The notes: generated by a model not told the origin, from the letters alone. A stretch of DNA of 21,749 nt from an uncultured Saprospiraceae bacterium (GCA_938044055.1 CALIQO010000486.1:1-21749); one strand, 5' to 3'; counted from the first letter of the stretch, positions 7,423 to 16,823 are shown. A program made the numbers and translations.

Positions 7423-7550
7423 GTATTGTCTATTATGGCACAATAATAATAAAAAGAGAATCCCTTAGCTGTTTAGAAATTCGCCATTTTTGCAATCAAT
7501 TAACGAAATAAAACGTTTTTAGATAACCTGAACGATTTAAATTACGAATT

Positions 7551-8831
7551 ATGATAAAAAGAATAATGGTTTCTGTGGTTCTGATGCTTGTTGTGACATT
7601 CACTGCTAAAGCATCTTATATTCTTCTTCCTATGGATGAGAATACGCAGAAAAATCATTTAAAGGCTTATGGAATTACTTTCTGGGTCCTTAATAGCGGA
7701 GTGGAAGCATATTGGTTGTTGAATTACCAAGGGGGTAGTTTTGCTTTTAAACATACACCATTGTTCGAGAATGAATGTAAGGTAAGAGGAGTATCCTATA
7801 AGGTCATTCCCAATGCACAATTCGGAAAAATCCGATCTGATATTTCTAATCCTGAGATGAATCAAGAAGTAATCAAGCTTGAAAAACCACCTAAGATTGC
7901 AGTATACACTCCAGACTTCAATTCCAGAGGCGAAGAGATTCAACCCTGGGATGATGCGGTGACTCTTGTTCTTACGTATGCAGAGATTCCGTATGATGTA
8001 ATTTATGATAGACAAGTTCTGGAAGATAAATTAGCAGAATATGACTGGTTACACTTGCACCATGAGGATTTTACAGGTCAGTATGGTAAGTTTTATGCGT
8101 CACAGGGCGGGAAACCGTGGTATAAAGAGAATCAGCGTAGGATGGAAGAACTAGCCTCTTCGATGGGTTATGCTAAGGTGTCTCAGCTTAAGTTAGCTGT
8201 CGCAAAAAGAATAAAAGAATATGTAGAAGGAGGTGGTTTTATGTTTGCCATGTGTTCTGCAACGGATACGTATGATATAGCTCTTGCCGCAGAGGGACTG
8301 GACATATGTGCTGATATGTATGATGGGGATCCGATTCAGGCGTATACAGAGTCAGATTTAGATTTTTCTAAGACACTGGCATTTAAAGATTTTAAGTTGG
8401 TTAAGAATCCACTTGTTTACGAGCACAGCAGTATCGATCATAAGAACAGAAGAATTACTCCGGAGACAGATTACTTTACATTATTTGAGTTTTCTGCTAA
8501 GTATGATCCTGTACCAGCTATGTTGACTCAGAATCATACTTTAACCATTAAAGGTTTTATGGGACAGGCTACAGCTTATTCTAAGAAGTTTATTAAGTCT
8601 CATGTATTGATTATGGGTGAGAACAAGGGGATCAATGAAGCAAGATATATCCACGGGACCCAAGGCTTCGGGACATGGACATTCTATGGTGGCCATGATC
8701 CGGAAGATTATCGCCATTTTGTAGGAGATCCTGAGACGGACCTTAACCTCCATCCTAATTCTGCAGGTTATCGCCTCATACTTAATAATGTATTGTTCCC
8801 CGCTGCGGAGAAAAAGAAAAGAAAAACATAA
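7551..8831 (+). CDS. Secreted protein of the family annotated 'asparagine synthetase B' (GATase1-like)
   Basis: The product is 426 residues with a signal peptide (residues 1-21, cleavage near AKA-S). In Bacteroidota such proteins are often named asparagine synthetase B, but I see no N-terminal Ntn-glutaminase Cys and no ATP-pyrophosphatase SGGxDS motif. Instead, residues ~113-260 (IAVYTPD..., WDDAVTLVL, LHLHHEDFTGQYG, EGGGFMFAMCSATDTYD) resemble a class I glutamine-amidotransferase-like/ThuA-like fold, with Cys235 where a nucleophile elbow would sit. GGHDPEDYRHF (380-390) may hold a partner His. The C-terminus is basic (KKKRKT). I infer an exported protein of unknown activity. It is divergent from the vWA gene (128 bases) and converges on the M43 protease gene (25 bases). 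Confidence 0.8.
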   Translation: MIKRIMVSVVLMLVVTFTAKASYILLPMDENTQKNHLKAYGITFWVLNSGVEAYWLLNYQGGSFAFKHTPLFENECKVRGVSYKVIPNAQFGKIRSDISNPEMNQEVIKLEKPPKIAVYTPDFNSRGEEIQPWDDAVTLVLTYAEIPYDVIYDRQVLEDKLAEYDWLHLHHEDFTGQYGKFYASQGGKPWYKENQRRMEELASSMGYAKVSQLKLAVAKRIKEYVEGGGFMFAMCSATDTYDIALAAEGLDICADMYDGDPIQAYTESDLDFSKTLAFKDFKLVKNPLVYEHSSIDHKNRRITPETDYFTLFEFSAKYDPVPAMLTQNHTLTIKGFMGQATAYSKKFIKSHVLIMGENKGINEARYIHGTQGFGTWTFYGGHDPEDYRHFVGDPETDLNLHPNSAGYRLILNNVLFPAAEKKKRKT

Positions 8832-8856
8832 AAGGGGGAATTCTTTACAAGGGCTA

Positions 8857-11800
8857 TTAGTACTTTATAAACTTATGTAATTCATACTCTCGTTCTGCTA
8901 CTATTCTGAGAACATAGGTTCCGGCAGCGAAGTCTTCTGTATTCATATCCATCTGTACTCTTCCATCTATCACATATACTTCATCAGTATATACATATTT
9001 TCCTTGCATGTCGAATACATATACTTTAATCAGTTGATCTCCATGTGCTTGGAAATGTATATTCGAAGTAAAGCCGTAATTAGCCACAGTTATATATACA
9101 TCTGATACACTTCCAGGAGGATTGGTAGCATCATCGTTTAAAGTAATGGTAAAAGGATAAGAGAAAGTACAACCATTGGCATCTTCTATAGACAATAGAT
9201 GTTCACCAGTTGAAATATCCTTTATGGTAGCCTCATCGGTAGATGGCCCATTGTCTATCGCATACTTATAGGGCCTTACACCACCTGTTATATCTGGAGA
9301 AATGCTTCCTCCTCTTGTCTGTGTAGATTCCGTTTCATTAATAGCAAGGACCTCTAATGGATCTGCTTGATCAAGGAAAAAATCGAATCTTTCTTCACAC
9401 CCATTCTCGTCCGATGCCTCAAATGAGTAACTGGCAGACTTCACATCTTTGATGCTAAAGGTGTTTACAAAGTCGCTTCCACGATAGCGTATGGTTTTAT
9501 CTCCTGTTCCTCCCTTAAGAGAAAAAGAAATAGATCCATTTTCATCCATGTAACATGATGGAGAATTCAATTGCAAATCATCAATTTCTAAGGGCAGGGG
9601 AGCAGATAACGAAACTTCATATGACTCCTCACAATCGTTCTCATCTTTCAAGGTTATAATATAGTCTCCTGCGCCATATCCCGAGAAACGACCAGAACTG
9701 CTTGAAGCAGTGCCATCTGAATAAATTATTCTTCCTCTACCTCCGGTTCCATTGACTGTTATTATTCCTTCTTCAGAAAGGTTACATAGAGGTATAATTC
9801 TTTCAACAAAAGCAGTATCTAGTTTTTTAGGTGCGGTAACCTGAATGGTTATATCCGATCTACATGTGCTGGTATCTTCTACATAAATCTTATAGGCACC
9901 TGCACTTAATCCACTAAATGTTCCTTCTTCATTGGTTTCTTGATCCAGCGTATACTTAAGTATGCCTGTTCCACCTGAAGCACTCAATTCTATTTTTCCA
10001 TTACTGCTATCATAGCATAGTGGAGCGGTTACTCTCTGAATCGAAATGTCTAATTTGCCTAGTGTGGGTATTTCTATTCTGTCATTTAAGATGCAGCCGC
10101 GTTCATCTTCTACTTCTACACGATAATCGCCACCAGCAAGATCTGAAAAGACACCTGTATTGTTTTCTATAGACCCTATTCTATAAGTGAGTATTCCGTC
10201 TCCACCACTGGCAGACAAGGACGCAGAGCCTAAGGTCTGTAGGACGCAGTCTGCTTGATCAATACTTTCTATCGATAGGTCTATAGGATCTGATGTCTCG
10301 AGAATCATTAAAGTATCGAAATAGCAACCATTAGCATCTCTAATTTCTAAAATGTAATTTCCAGCTGATAAAGCATCGAAATCAATAACATCTATATTTT
10401 CTCCGTTGAATGTAAGGCTTCTGTTTCCTGTTCCACCCTTAGAGTCTCCTCTGAGTACACCATTTATGTCACTAGCACATACAGGATCTTCTTTTTCATC
10501 TATTACCAGACCTAATGCTTCTGGCGATTCTATCATTATATCTTTCTTCACCACACATCCGGAAGTTTCTTTAATAAAAAAAGAATGTAGTCCTCCTGTC
10601 AACTGATTGAATACTGGATCTTCCGAGTAGGTATTGTCATCAATAGAATATGTGTAAGTCTCATCTTGGTTAGCAGGAAGAAGTAATATAGAACCTTCAT
10701 CAGAATAATGACATAATGGAACTTGAAGGGTGTTGTGATTTACTTCGAATTGTGGAATGCTCTTAATCTCTATGTCCAATGCTGCAGAACATCCTATTTC
10801 GTCAATTACTGTGATTTCATGAATTCCTGAACCCAAACTACTAAATGATTCACTCTGATTGGAGGTGCCATTAATAAAATAAGATAAGCTTCCTGTTGTG
10901 CCACTTGTGGTAATTACGACAGAACCTTCAGTATCATTGAAACAGAGGTTATCATTAATGTCTACTATTTCTATCTGTAAGCTTTCAGGTGAAGATAGAG
11001 TGACTTCAATTTTTTCTTTGCATCCATTTACATCTTGGATGTATAAGTCAGACATACCAGCAGGTAGACCTGATATAATGTTTCCGCTGGTATAGGTATT
11101 GTCATCACTACTAAAAGTATACGACCCAGCACCTCCGTTTACTGAAAGTTCTACTGAACCATCTTGACTATCCGCACATAAAGCATCCTTCAATACGATA
11201 TAGTCAGAAGTGATAGCTTGTGGGCTTTCAATAGTTACAAGATGAGATGAAACACATCCATTTTTGTTTTTCACATATACTTCGTTCTCGCCTACTGATA
11301 ATTTTTCAAGAATTCCAGTCGCTGAAAAATCAACTCCATTAGCAGAATAGAGAAACGGTCCACTGTCCCCAGATGCGGATACTTCGATCTTTCCATCTGT
11401 GCTATTGTGGCACAGTAAAGTCTGACCCGACAGGATATCAAGGGTCGGCGCTTCTGGTTCTTCTATGATAAATGAGAAGGTAGACCTACATCCTTCTTCG
11501 TCTTCTGCTACTGCAATGTAGTTGCCTGCGGATAATTCATCTACAAGACTTGGAGTTGTAACCCTGTTGTTGTTGAGGAAGTAGGTGAAATTTCCGTAGC
11601 CTCCTTCTGCTTCCAGAGATATAGAAGCATCTTCAGCACCTGCACAGCTGACTTCTGTAAGCCTTATAATAGAAAAATTTATCTTAGATGGATCAGTAAT
11701 CTGTATGGTTGTGTCTTTCTGATTGCCATAAAGGTCCCTTGCATAGTAGGTGTAACTTCCTGCCCTTAAACCAGAATGGATCTGTTGATTATTGAATGTT

Positions 11801-12924
11801 GTACCATCTATACTATATGAAAAACTGTCAATATCACAAGCATTCCCCCATAAGGTAATAGAAGCATCTGATCCACCTATACATGATGGATGGTTGATCT
11901 GTACGATTACATCGATAGGATAGTCAACTACACCTTTCAGCGCTTCTCTTCCAGATGTCAACAGACTAGATCTAGCGCCATTAAGTACTAGGTGCATCCG
12001 TTCTGCTTGTCCTTGTGTAAAGGCATTCATACAGCCATCGTCTGTATAATCCATGTAATTCATGTACATGTCCCCTTGGTTTCCACAGCTAGGATTATTG
12101 CCACTCGGGCATCCACTAGTAGGACCATATTGTTGAGGTGTATCTTCTACGAAATCACCTCTTGAACAATTGAACAGGTTGAATATGTGATATAATCCTA
12201 AGTAATGGCCTACCTCATGTACCAAAGTACGCCCTAAATCGAATTTTTCAATTTTTCCATATCCTGATCCTCCGAATACATCAGTCAGGATAAATATCCC
12301 GTCGTCTTGTTCATCTTTTATGGATTCAACAGATGCAATATTAGCCAGACCCACGACACCATCTGTCATTCTGGGAACTACCCATACATTGAGGTATCTA
12401 CTAGGATCCCACTCTGTTCTACTTTTTATATTCTTTCTTACTGTGGTATTCTGATCAAGATTGGTACGGAATACATCGCGATTATAGAGTCTGCTTATTC
12501 CATTAGTCGTTCTTCCATCTGGATCTCTGGATGCGAGTTGAAATTGAATTCCAGTATTAACAGCAGAAAAGTTAACAGGAGTCAAGGATGCATCAGAATT
12601 GGTCCTTCCGAAATCCTCATTCAGTACTTGGAGCTGAGATAAAATATGTTCTTCCGAAATATTGAAACCTGTCCCTACGTCTTCATTTCGATCATGCAAT
12701 ACGATAATGTGTACAGGAATAGTAATGATGCAATCATCGTCCCAGGTGTTTTCTACAGATCTTGTTTGCGCAAGCAATTCCCGTTCATGCTTAACAATAT
12801 CAGCATAGTCCCATCCATGATAAGGTGAAAACTCCGAATCTAGGTGACTAGGGCACTTGTGCACTTCTTGGCCATAGAGGCCAGAGCACATACAGATACA
12901 TAGGATATAAAGTAAGTTCTTCAA
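8857..12924 (-). CDS. Secreted M43 metalloprotease with SprB repeats and T9SS sorting domain
   Basis: The product is 1355 residues. A signal peptide (1-19, ...GLYGQ) is followed by an M43 (pappalysin-type) zinc protease domain (~60-325). The zinc motif HEVGHYLGLYH is at 236-246 (His236, His240, His246, catalytic Glu237), and the Met-turn YMNYMDYTDDG is at 287-297. Twelve SprB-type repeats of 77-79 residues follow (~337-1262). The end (~1275-1355) is a type A T9SS sorting domain, with LIKVYVFDMQGKYVY, FAAGTYVLRIV and the terminal ELHKFIKY. It should be exported by Sec and then the type IX system, and either released or attached to the cell surface. The start is TTG (12922-12924): an in-frame stop lies just upstream and the first ATG would remove half the signal peptide. 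A TATCTTTA at 12952-12959 could be its -7 element. Confidence 0.93.
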   Translation of the reverse strand: MKNLLYILCICMCSGLYGQEVHKCPSHLDSEFSPYHGWDYADIVKHERELLAQTRSVENTWDDDCIITIPVHIIVLHDRNEDVGTGFNISEEHILSQLQVLNEDFGRTNSDASLTPVNFSAVNTGIQFQLASRDPDGRTTNGISRLYNRDVFRTNLDQNTTVRKNIKSRTEWDPSRYLNVWVVPRMTDGVVGLANIASVESIKDEQDDGIFILTDVFGGSGYGKIEKFDLGRTLVHEVGHYLGLYHIFNLFNCSRGDFVEDTPQQYGPTSGCPSGNNPSCGNQGDMYMNYMDYTDDGCMNAFTQGQAERMHLVLNGARSSLLTSGREALKGVVDYPIDVIVQINHPSCIGGSDASITLWGNACDIDSFSYSIDGTTFNNQQIHSGLRAGSYTYYARDLYGNQKDTTIQITDPSKINFSIIRLTEVSCAGAEDASISLEAEGGYGNFTYFLNNNRVTTPSLVDELSAGNYIAVAEDEEGCRSTFSFIIEEPEAPTLDILSGQTLLCHNSTDGKIEVSASGDSGPFLYSANGVDFSATGILEKLSVGENEVYVKNKNGCVSSHLVTIESPQAITSDYIVLKDALCADSQDGSVELSVNGGAGSYTFSSDDNTYTSGNIISGLPAGMSDLYIQDVNGCKEKIEVTLSSPESLQIEIVDINDNLCFNDTEGSVVITTSGTTGSLSYFINGTSNQSESFSSLGSGIHEITVIDEIGCSAALDIEIKSIPQFEVNHNTLQVPLCHYSDEGSILLLPANQDETYTYSIDDNTYSEDPVFNQLTGGLHSFFIKETSGCVVKKDIMIESPEALGLVIDEKEDPVCASDINGVLRGDSKGGTGNRSLTFNGENIDVIDFDALSAGNYILEIRDANGCYFDTLMILETSDPIDLSIESIDQADCVLQTLGSASLSASGGDGILTYRIGSIENNTGVFSDLAGGDYRVEVEDERGCILNDRIEIPTLGKLDISIQRVTAPLCYDSSNGKIELSASGGTGILKYTLDQETNEEGTFSGLSAGAYKIYVEDTSTCRSDITIQVTAPKKLDTAFVERIIPLCNLSEEGIITVNGTGGRGRIIYSDGTASSSSGRFSGYGAGDYIITLKDENDCEESYEVSLSAPLPLEIDDLQLNSPSCYMDENGSISFSLKGGTGDKTIRYRGSDFVNTFSIKDVKSASYSFEASDENGCEERFDFFLDQADPLEVLAINETESTQTRGGSISPDITGGVRPYKYAIDNGPSTDEATIKDISTGEHLLSIEDANGCTFSYPFTITLNDDATNPPGSVSDVYITVANYGFTSNIHFQAHGDQLIKVYVFDMQGKYVYTDEVYVIDGRVQMDMNTEDFAAGTYVLRIVAEREYELHKFIKY
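9139..11916 (-). repeat. Array of twelve SprB-like repeats within the M43 protease
   Basis: The repeats are visible in the protein, not as DNA identity. A first Cys recurs at residues 348, 427, 505, 583, 661, 738, 816, 893, 970, 1047 and 1124, each in a context such as (L/S)C..S.(D/E)G.I.(L/V)..SGG.G. A second Cys follows 51-52 residues later in most copies (479, 557, 635, 712, 790, 867, 944, 1021, 1098, 1176) in a (N)GC context. The twelfth copy keeps the second Cys (1252) but has lost the first. The first copy lacks the second Cys at its normal place. Confidence 0.88.
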
Positions 12925-13117
12925 TTCTTGTCGTCAATATCTAACTATGGGTAAAGATATAAATATGAAAAACATATATATAATGATTTCACATCTGAAT
13001 CTAAAATCCAGCATTCAATTACAATAGAGCATCAACCATAGTTGAATACTCGATAATACATTTTCACTTAAATCCAGGAATAGCGTCTCAAGCTAATACT
13101 AATACAGAGAGCAAGTC

Positions 13118-13408
13118 TTAATCGTTCTGTAACCAATCAAAATTGCCACCATATAGCAGTGTAAATATAAAACCTATTATTAAAGGTATTATTATAGTTA
13201 TCCCTAAGAATTTAAAATATAATCTCGGAACTCTAGACTTTTCTATAATTTCTGCAATTAAGGATACAATTAATATCCCAGCGCAGATCGGGATTATAAT
13301 AACTGAGATAAGGGTGGCAAGATATTCGCTGCTTAACCATAGAATCATAAATAATATAATTTCTACAATGGCTAGTTCAGTCAGTCCGAAAGATCGCTTG
13401 TTTTCCAA
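13118..13408 (-). CDS. Small three-helix membrane protein
   Basis: The product is 96 residues and starts at TTG (13406-13408). Three hydrophobic helices span about residues 12-30, 33-52 and 68-86. The loop between the second and third, AEIIEKSRVPRLYFKFLG, is basic and looks like the conserved core of a small uncharacterised family I associate with Bacteroidota. The function is unknown. The overlapping + strand frame (13143-13478) is a shadow. It lies 193 bases upstream of the M43 protease in the same direction; that gap holds no gene I can support. Confidence 0.65.
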   Translation of the reverse strand: MENKRSFGLTELAIVEIILFMILWLSSEYLATLISVIIIPICAGILIVSLIAEIIEKSRVPRLYFKFLGITIIIPLIIGFIFTLLYGGNFDWLQND

Positions 13409-13555
13409 TAATTATTCGTTAAAAGGTCACATAATTACGATAAAGGTACAACTATCGAAACTATGTGAGACGTTCTGATGGTTATGAACTTATATGCACA
13501 GTGGCAATTCTGTAATGATTCGATGCGTTATTGTGAACAATGATAAATATTAACA

Positions 13556-14092
13556 ATGATGAAGCATATTTTTCTTTTTCTTTCTTTTCTGATTTCAAGT
13601 CAATTTTCAAGCATTGTTGCACAGACAGGCGATAGCATAGAAGAAGCAGAGAAAAGGTATAATTCTAATATCAGGAAATCTAAGATTGATGGGATCTATA
13701 TACCAGAGAACATAGGAGACGCTATACAAGAAATAATACGACTCTCTCCGACAGAGTCGATTCAGAAGTATAAATCTGCTAATGAAGACTTCGTAGTTAA
13801 AAGGTTGCATTTCGGATTAGGGAAGTGGCTAGCAGAAAATTGGAATTTCTATGAGGGGAGCAGATACAGTCATTACCTACGATTGAAAGGTGTGACCCAT
13901 CCTGATGATATGATCGATTTCACCCTTCGGTCACTACACCGGCACCTTAATGAAGTACCTTTAGATATAGAAGGAAGGGCACAGATGATAAGAGAGAAAC
14001 GCAAGAAAGCGCTCGAAGAAAAAAGGGGCACTGGAACAGTTATTGATTCTTCAGAAATCAAGCATGAAAAGCCTCCTATTAAGAAGCAATAA
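13556..14092 (+). CDS. Secreted DUF6794-type protein
   Basis: The product is 178 residues with a signal peptide (1-22, ...SSIVAQ). Residues ~45-131 carry the pattern I associate with DUF6794: IYIPENIGDAIQEI..LSP, then HFGLGKWLAENWNFYEGSRYSHYLRLKGVTHPDDM, and LRSLHRHLN. A basic, Pro-rich tail (EKRKKALEEKRG...KPPIKKQ) follows. The biochemical role of the domain is unknown. The ATG at 13556 is followed directly by a second ATG, and either could start translation. It has its own terminator (14108-14140) and is separated from topA by 163 bases, so it looks monocistronic. It is divergent from the small membrane protein. Confidence 0.75.
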   Translation: MMKHIFLFLSFLISSQFSSIVAQTGDSIEEAEKRYNSNIRKSKIDGIYIPENIGDAIQEIIRLSPTESIQKYKSANEDFVVKRLHFGLGKWLAENWNFYEGSRYSHYLRLKGVTHPDDMIDFTLRSLHRHLNEVPLDIEGRAQMIREKRKKALEEKRGTGTVIDSSEIKHEKPPIKKQ

Positions 14093-14107
14093 TTAGATAA
14101 AATTTCT

Positions 14108-14140
14108 AATTATTGAACTTGACCGGGTTCAATAATTTTA
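14108..14140 (+). terminator. Rho-independent terminator after the DUF6794 gene
   Basis: Arms 14108-14118 (AATTATTGAAC) and 14127-14137 (GTTCAATAATT) pair perfectly over 11 bp around an 8-base loop (TTGACCGG), followed by TTA. The stem is AT-rich and the U-tract is short, but the position, 16 bases past the stop codon, fits. Confidence 0.6.
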
Positions 14141-14255
14141 TAGCGCTTTCATTGTACATATTAAATAGGTATTAAAAATTCATCTTTAGAAAATCTTCCT
14201 ATCCTTATTAAATTGTAGTAAGATTGCAGTCTTTTTTAACGATTACCTTATCTGA

Positions 14256-16823
14256 ATGAGCAAAAATCTGTTGATAGTCGAGTCACCCGCCAAGGCCAAG
14301 ACCATAGAAAAATATTTAGGAGAGAAATTCCAAGTGAAGTCGAGTTTCGGACACATCAGAGACCTTGCTAAAGGAGATAAAGGCGTAGATGTAGAGAATG
14401 ATTTCAAACCCAGTTACGCGATTTCACCAGAGAAAAAGAAAGTCGTTAAAGATTTAAAAGATGCTGCTAAAAGAGCAACAGAAGTATGGCTCGCAACGGA
14501 TGAAGACCGAGAAGGAGAGGCTATATCGTGGCACTTATGTGAGGTGCTGGGTTTAGATGAAAGCATAACCAAGCGAATTGTATTTAGAGAAATAACTAAG
14601 CCTGCTATCCTTAAGGCTGTTGAAAACCCTCGATTGGTAGATAAGAATCTTGTCGATGCACAGCAAGCTAGAAGAATACTTGATAGACTAGTGGGATTTG
14701 AGCTGTCAGGAACATTGTGGAGAAAAATAAGAGGAAAGCTGTCTGCTGGACGGGTTCAGTCGGTAGCTGTCAAGCTGATTGTCGAAAGAGAAAGAGATAT
14801 ACAAGGTTTTACAGCTACACCTTTCTTTAAGGTTTCTGCTTTTTTTCAAGTTAAGAATACAGTTGGCCAGATGGTCACCCTTAAAGCTGAATTGAGTGAT
14901 AAGTATGATTCTAAAGAAGATGCTCAAGCATTCCTAGAAAAATGCAAGGGTTCTGATTATACCATTAAAGATATAATCAAGAAGCCGAGTAAGCGGAATC
15001 CTGCTGCTCCGTTTACAACCTCTACCTTACAGCAAGAGGCGAGTAGAAAGTTGTACTTTTCTGTCAACCGTACAATGCAGATAGCTCAGAGATTATATGA
15101 GCAGGGTCTAATAACATATATGAGGACAGATTCCACTTCTCTAAGTGCTACTTCTGTTAAAGCTATTTCAGAAGCAATAACCAGTGAGTATGGAGAAAGG
15201 TATCTGCATGTCAGAAAATTCAAGTCTAAGTCTTCTAATGCTCAAGAAGCCCACGAAGCCATAAGACCTACTTATGTAGATAGAAGAGAAGTGACTTCAG
15301 ATAGAGATCAGCAGAGACTGTATGATTTAATATGGAAGAGAACCGTTGCTTCTCAGATGGCACAAGCAGAAATAGAAAAAACTACTGCCCAGATTTCTAT
15401 ATCTAATGTACCTGATGCCAACCTAAGTGCTAAAGGTGAAGTGCTTACTTTCGATGGATTTCTGAAGTTGTACATGGAATCTACTGATGAAGATGACGAG
15501 AAAGAGAGCCACGGTATGTTACCTCCATTGACCGTGGGTCAGCAACTTGATTTGTCTGAGATAGTCAGCACAGAAAGATTTACCAGACCTCCATCGAGAT
15601 ATACAGAAGCTGCTCTAGTTAAAAAATTAGAAGAACTAGGGATAGGAAGACCTTCTACATACGCCCCTACCATTTCTAAGATAATGGAGAAGGAAAGAGG
15701 GTATGTAGTTAAGGAGAGTCGAGAAGGAAAAGAAAGAAAATATAGAATATTAACCCTAAAAGAAGGTGCTATTACAGAGGTGGAAACATCAGAAATTACT
15801 GGGTCAACATCTAATCGGTTATACGCTACAGACATGGGTATGGTAGTGACTGATTTTCTTAACAAGCATTTCGAGGATGTTATGGATTATAGCTTCACAG
15901 CTGGAGTTGAAAGTAAGCTCGATAAGATTGCAGGGGGACAAGAAAACTGGGTAGAAACCTTGAAAGCATTCTACTTCCCGTTCCATGAGAATGTAGAAGA
16001 AACAATAGAAAAAGCAGAACGGGCTAAGGGTACCAGAGAGCTAGGAACCGACCCAGTTTCAGGACATACTGTTCTGGTACAGATGACGCGATATGGTCCT
16101 GCTGCACAGATAGGAACAGTAGAAGAAGTAGGAGAAGAAGGGAAGCCTAGATTCGCCAGTATTCAGCCAGGGCAATCTATGGAGACAATCACTTACGAAG
16201 AAGTGATGGAGTTATTTAAACTTCCGAGAACCTTAGGAGAATATAAGACCTGGGAGATTACAGTTAATAATGGAAGATATGGACCGTACGTAAAGTATGG
16301 AGAAAAGTTTGCTACCATCCCTAAAGGCGAAGATCCTCTATCGATGACTTTAGATAGAGCCATAGAAATTGTAAAAGTTAAAGAGCTAGAAGATGCTCCA
16401 GTAGGTACCTATCAAGGCTTGCCTATTACAAAAGGAAAAGGAAGATTCGGACCATACCTCAAGTGGAATAAGTTCTTCATTAATGTTTCTAAGAAGTATG
16501 ATTTCGATAACTTGACTAAGGAACAGATGGACGAACTGGTCGCTGCCAAAATTGAAAAGGAAGCAAATCGTTATATCAAGAGATGGGAGAAAGAACAGAT
16601 TGCAATAGAAAATGGTAGATGGGGCCCTTTCTTCAGAGTGAAGAAAAAATCCATCAAGATTCCTAAAGTAGATGGTGAAAAAGTAGAAGCTGACATACTG
16701 AAGGAATTGACGCTGGAACAAGCTATAGAGATGATCAATGAAGTTGCACCAGGAACGATTAAAGTGAAAAAGAAGAAAGCTGCTCCTAAAAAGAAAACTG
16801 CTCCTAAGAAGGAGGATAAGTAA
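14256..16823 (+). CDS. topA: DNA topoisomerase I (type IA)
   Basis: It relaxes negative supercoils through a transient 5'-phosphotyrosine link. The product is 855 residues. The Toprim domain has Glu9 in VESPAKAKT and Asp82/Asp84/Glu86 in TDEDREGEA. SAGRVQS is at 164-170, PFTTSTLQQEA at 252-262, and the catalytic Tyr288 is in GLITYMRTDST. GIGRPSTYAPTI follows in the core domain. The C-terminal part has no CxxC zinc fingers. It carries Topo I C-terminal repeats (GRYGPYVKYG, GRFGPYLKWN, GRWGPFFRVK) and a Lys-rich tail (KKKKAAPKKKTAPKKEDK), which is the Bacteroidota form. The last 20 bases overlap the 3' end of lpxB on the other strand. Confidence 0.97.
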   Translation: MSKNLLIVESPAKAKTIEKYLGEKFQVKSSFGHIRDLAKGDKGVDVENDFKPSYAISPEKKKVVKDLKDAAKRATEVWLATDEDREGEAISWHLCEVLGLDESITKRIVFREITKPAILKAVENPRLVDKNLVDAQQARRILDRLVGFELSGTLWRKIRGKLSAGRVQSVAVKLIVERERDIQGFTATPFFKVSAFFQVKNTVGQMVTLKAELSDKYDSKEDAQAFLEKCKGSDYTIKDIIKKPSKRNPAAPFTTSTLQQEASRKLYFSVNRTMQIAQRLYEQGLITYMRTDSTSLSATSVKAISEAITSEYGERYLHVRKFKSKSSNAQEAHEAIRPTYVDRREVTSDRDQQRLYDLIWKRTVASQMAQAEIEKTTAQISISNVPDANLSAKGEVLTFDGFLKLYMESTDEDDEKESHGMLPPLTVGQQLDLSEIVSTERFTRPPSRYTEAALVKKLEELGIGRPSTYAPTISKIMEKERGYVVKESREGKERKYRILTLKEGAITEVETSEITGSTSNRLYATDMGMVVTDFLNKHFEDVMDYSFTAGVESKLDKIAGGQENWVETLKAFYFPFHENVEETIEKAERAKGTRELGTDPVSGHTVLVQMTRYGPAAQIGTVEEVGEEGKPRFASIQPGQSMETITYEEVMELFKLPRTLGEYKTWEITVNNGRYGPYVKYGEKFATIPKGEDPLSMTLDRAIEIVKVKELEDAPVGTYQGLPITKGKGRFGPYLKWNKFFINVSKKYDFDNLTKEQMDELVAAKIEKEANRYIKRWEKEQIAIENGRWGPFFRVKKKSIKIPKVDGEKVEADILKELTLEQAIEMINEVAPGTIKVKKKKAAPKKKTAPKKEDK

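Noticed and set aside
7551..8831. Assignment as asparagine synthetase (asnB)
   Set aside because: There is a signal peptide and no glutaminase or ATP-pyrophosphatase motif, so I gave no asnB symbol.
9139..11916. The repeats as a sign of the gliding adhesin SprB itself
   Set aside because: The protein is far shorter than SprB and begins with an M43 protease domain. Only the repeat type is shared.
12307..12828. Two + strand frames (111 and 60 codons) inside the M43 protease gene
   Set aside because: They are shadows of a well-supported coding sequence on the other strand, with no recognisable domain.
13143..13478. 111-codon + strand frame over the small membrane protein
   Set aside because: The - strand product has a coherent three-helix pattern; the + frame extends into intergenic DNA and looks composition-driven.
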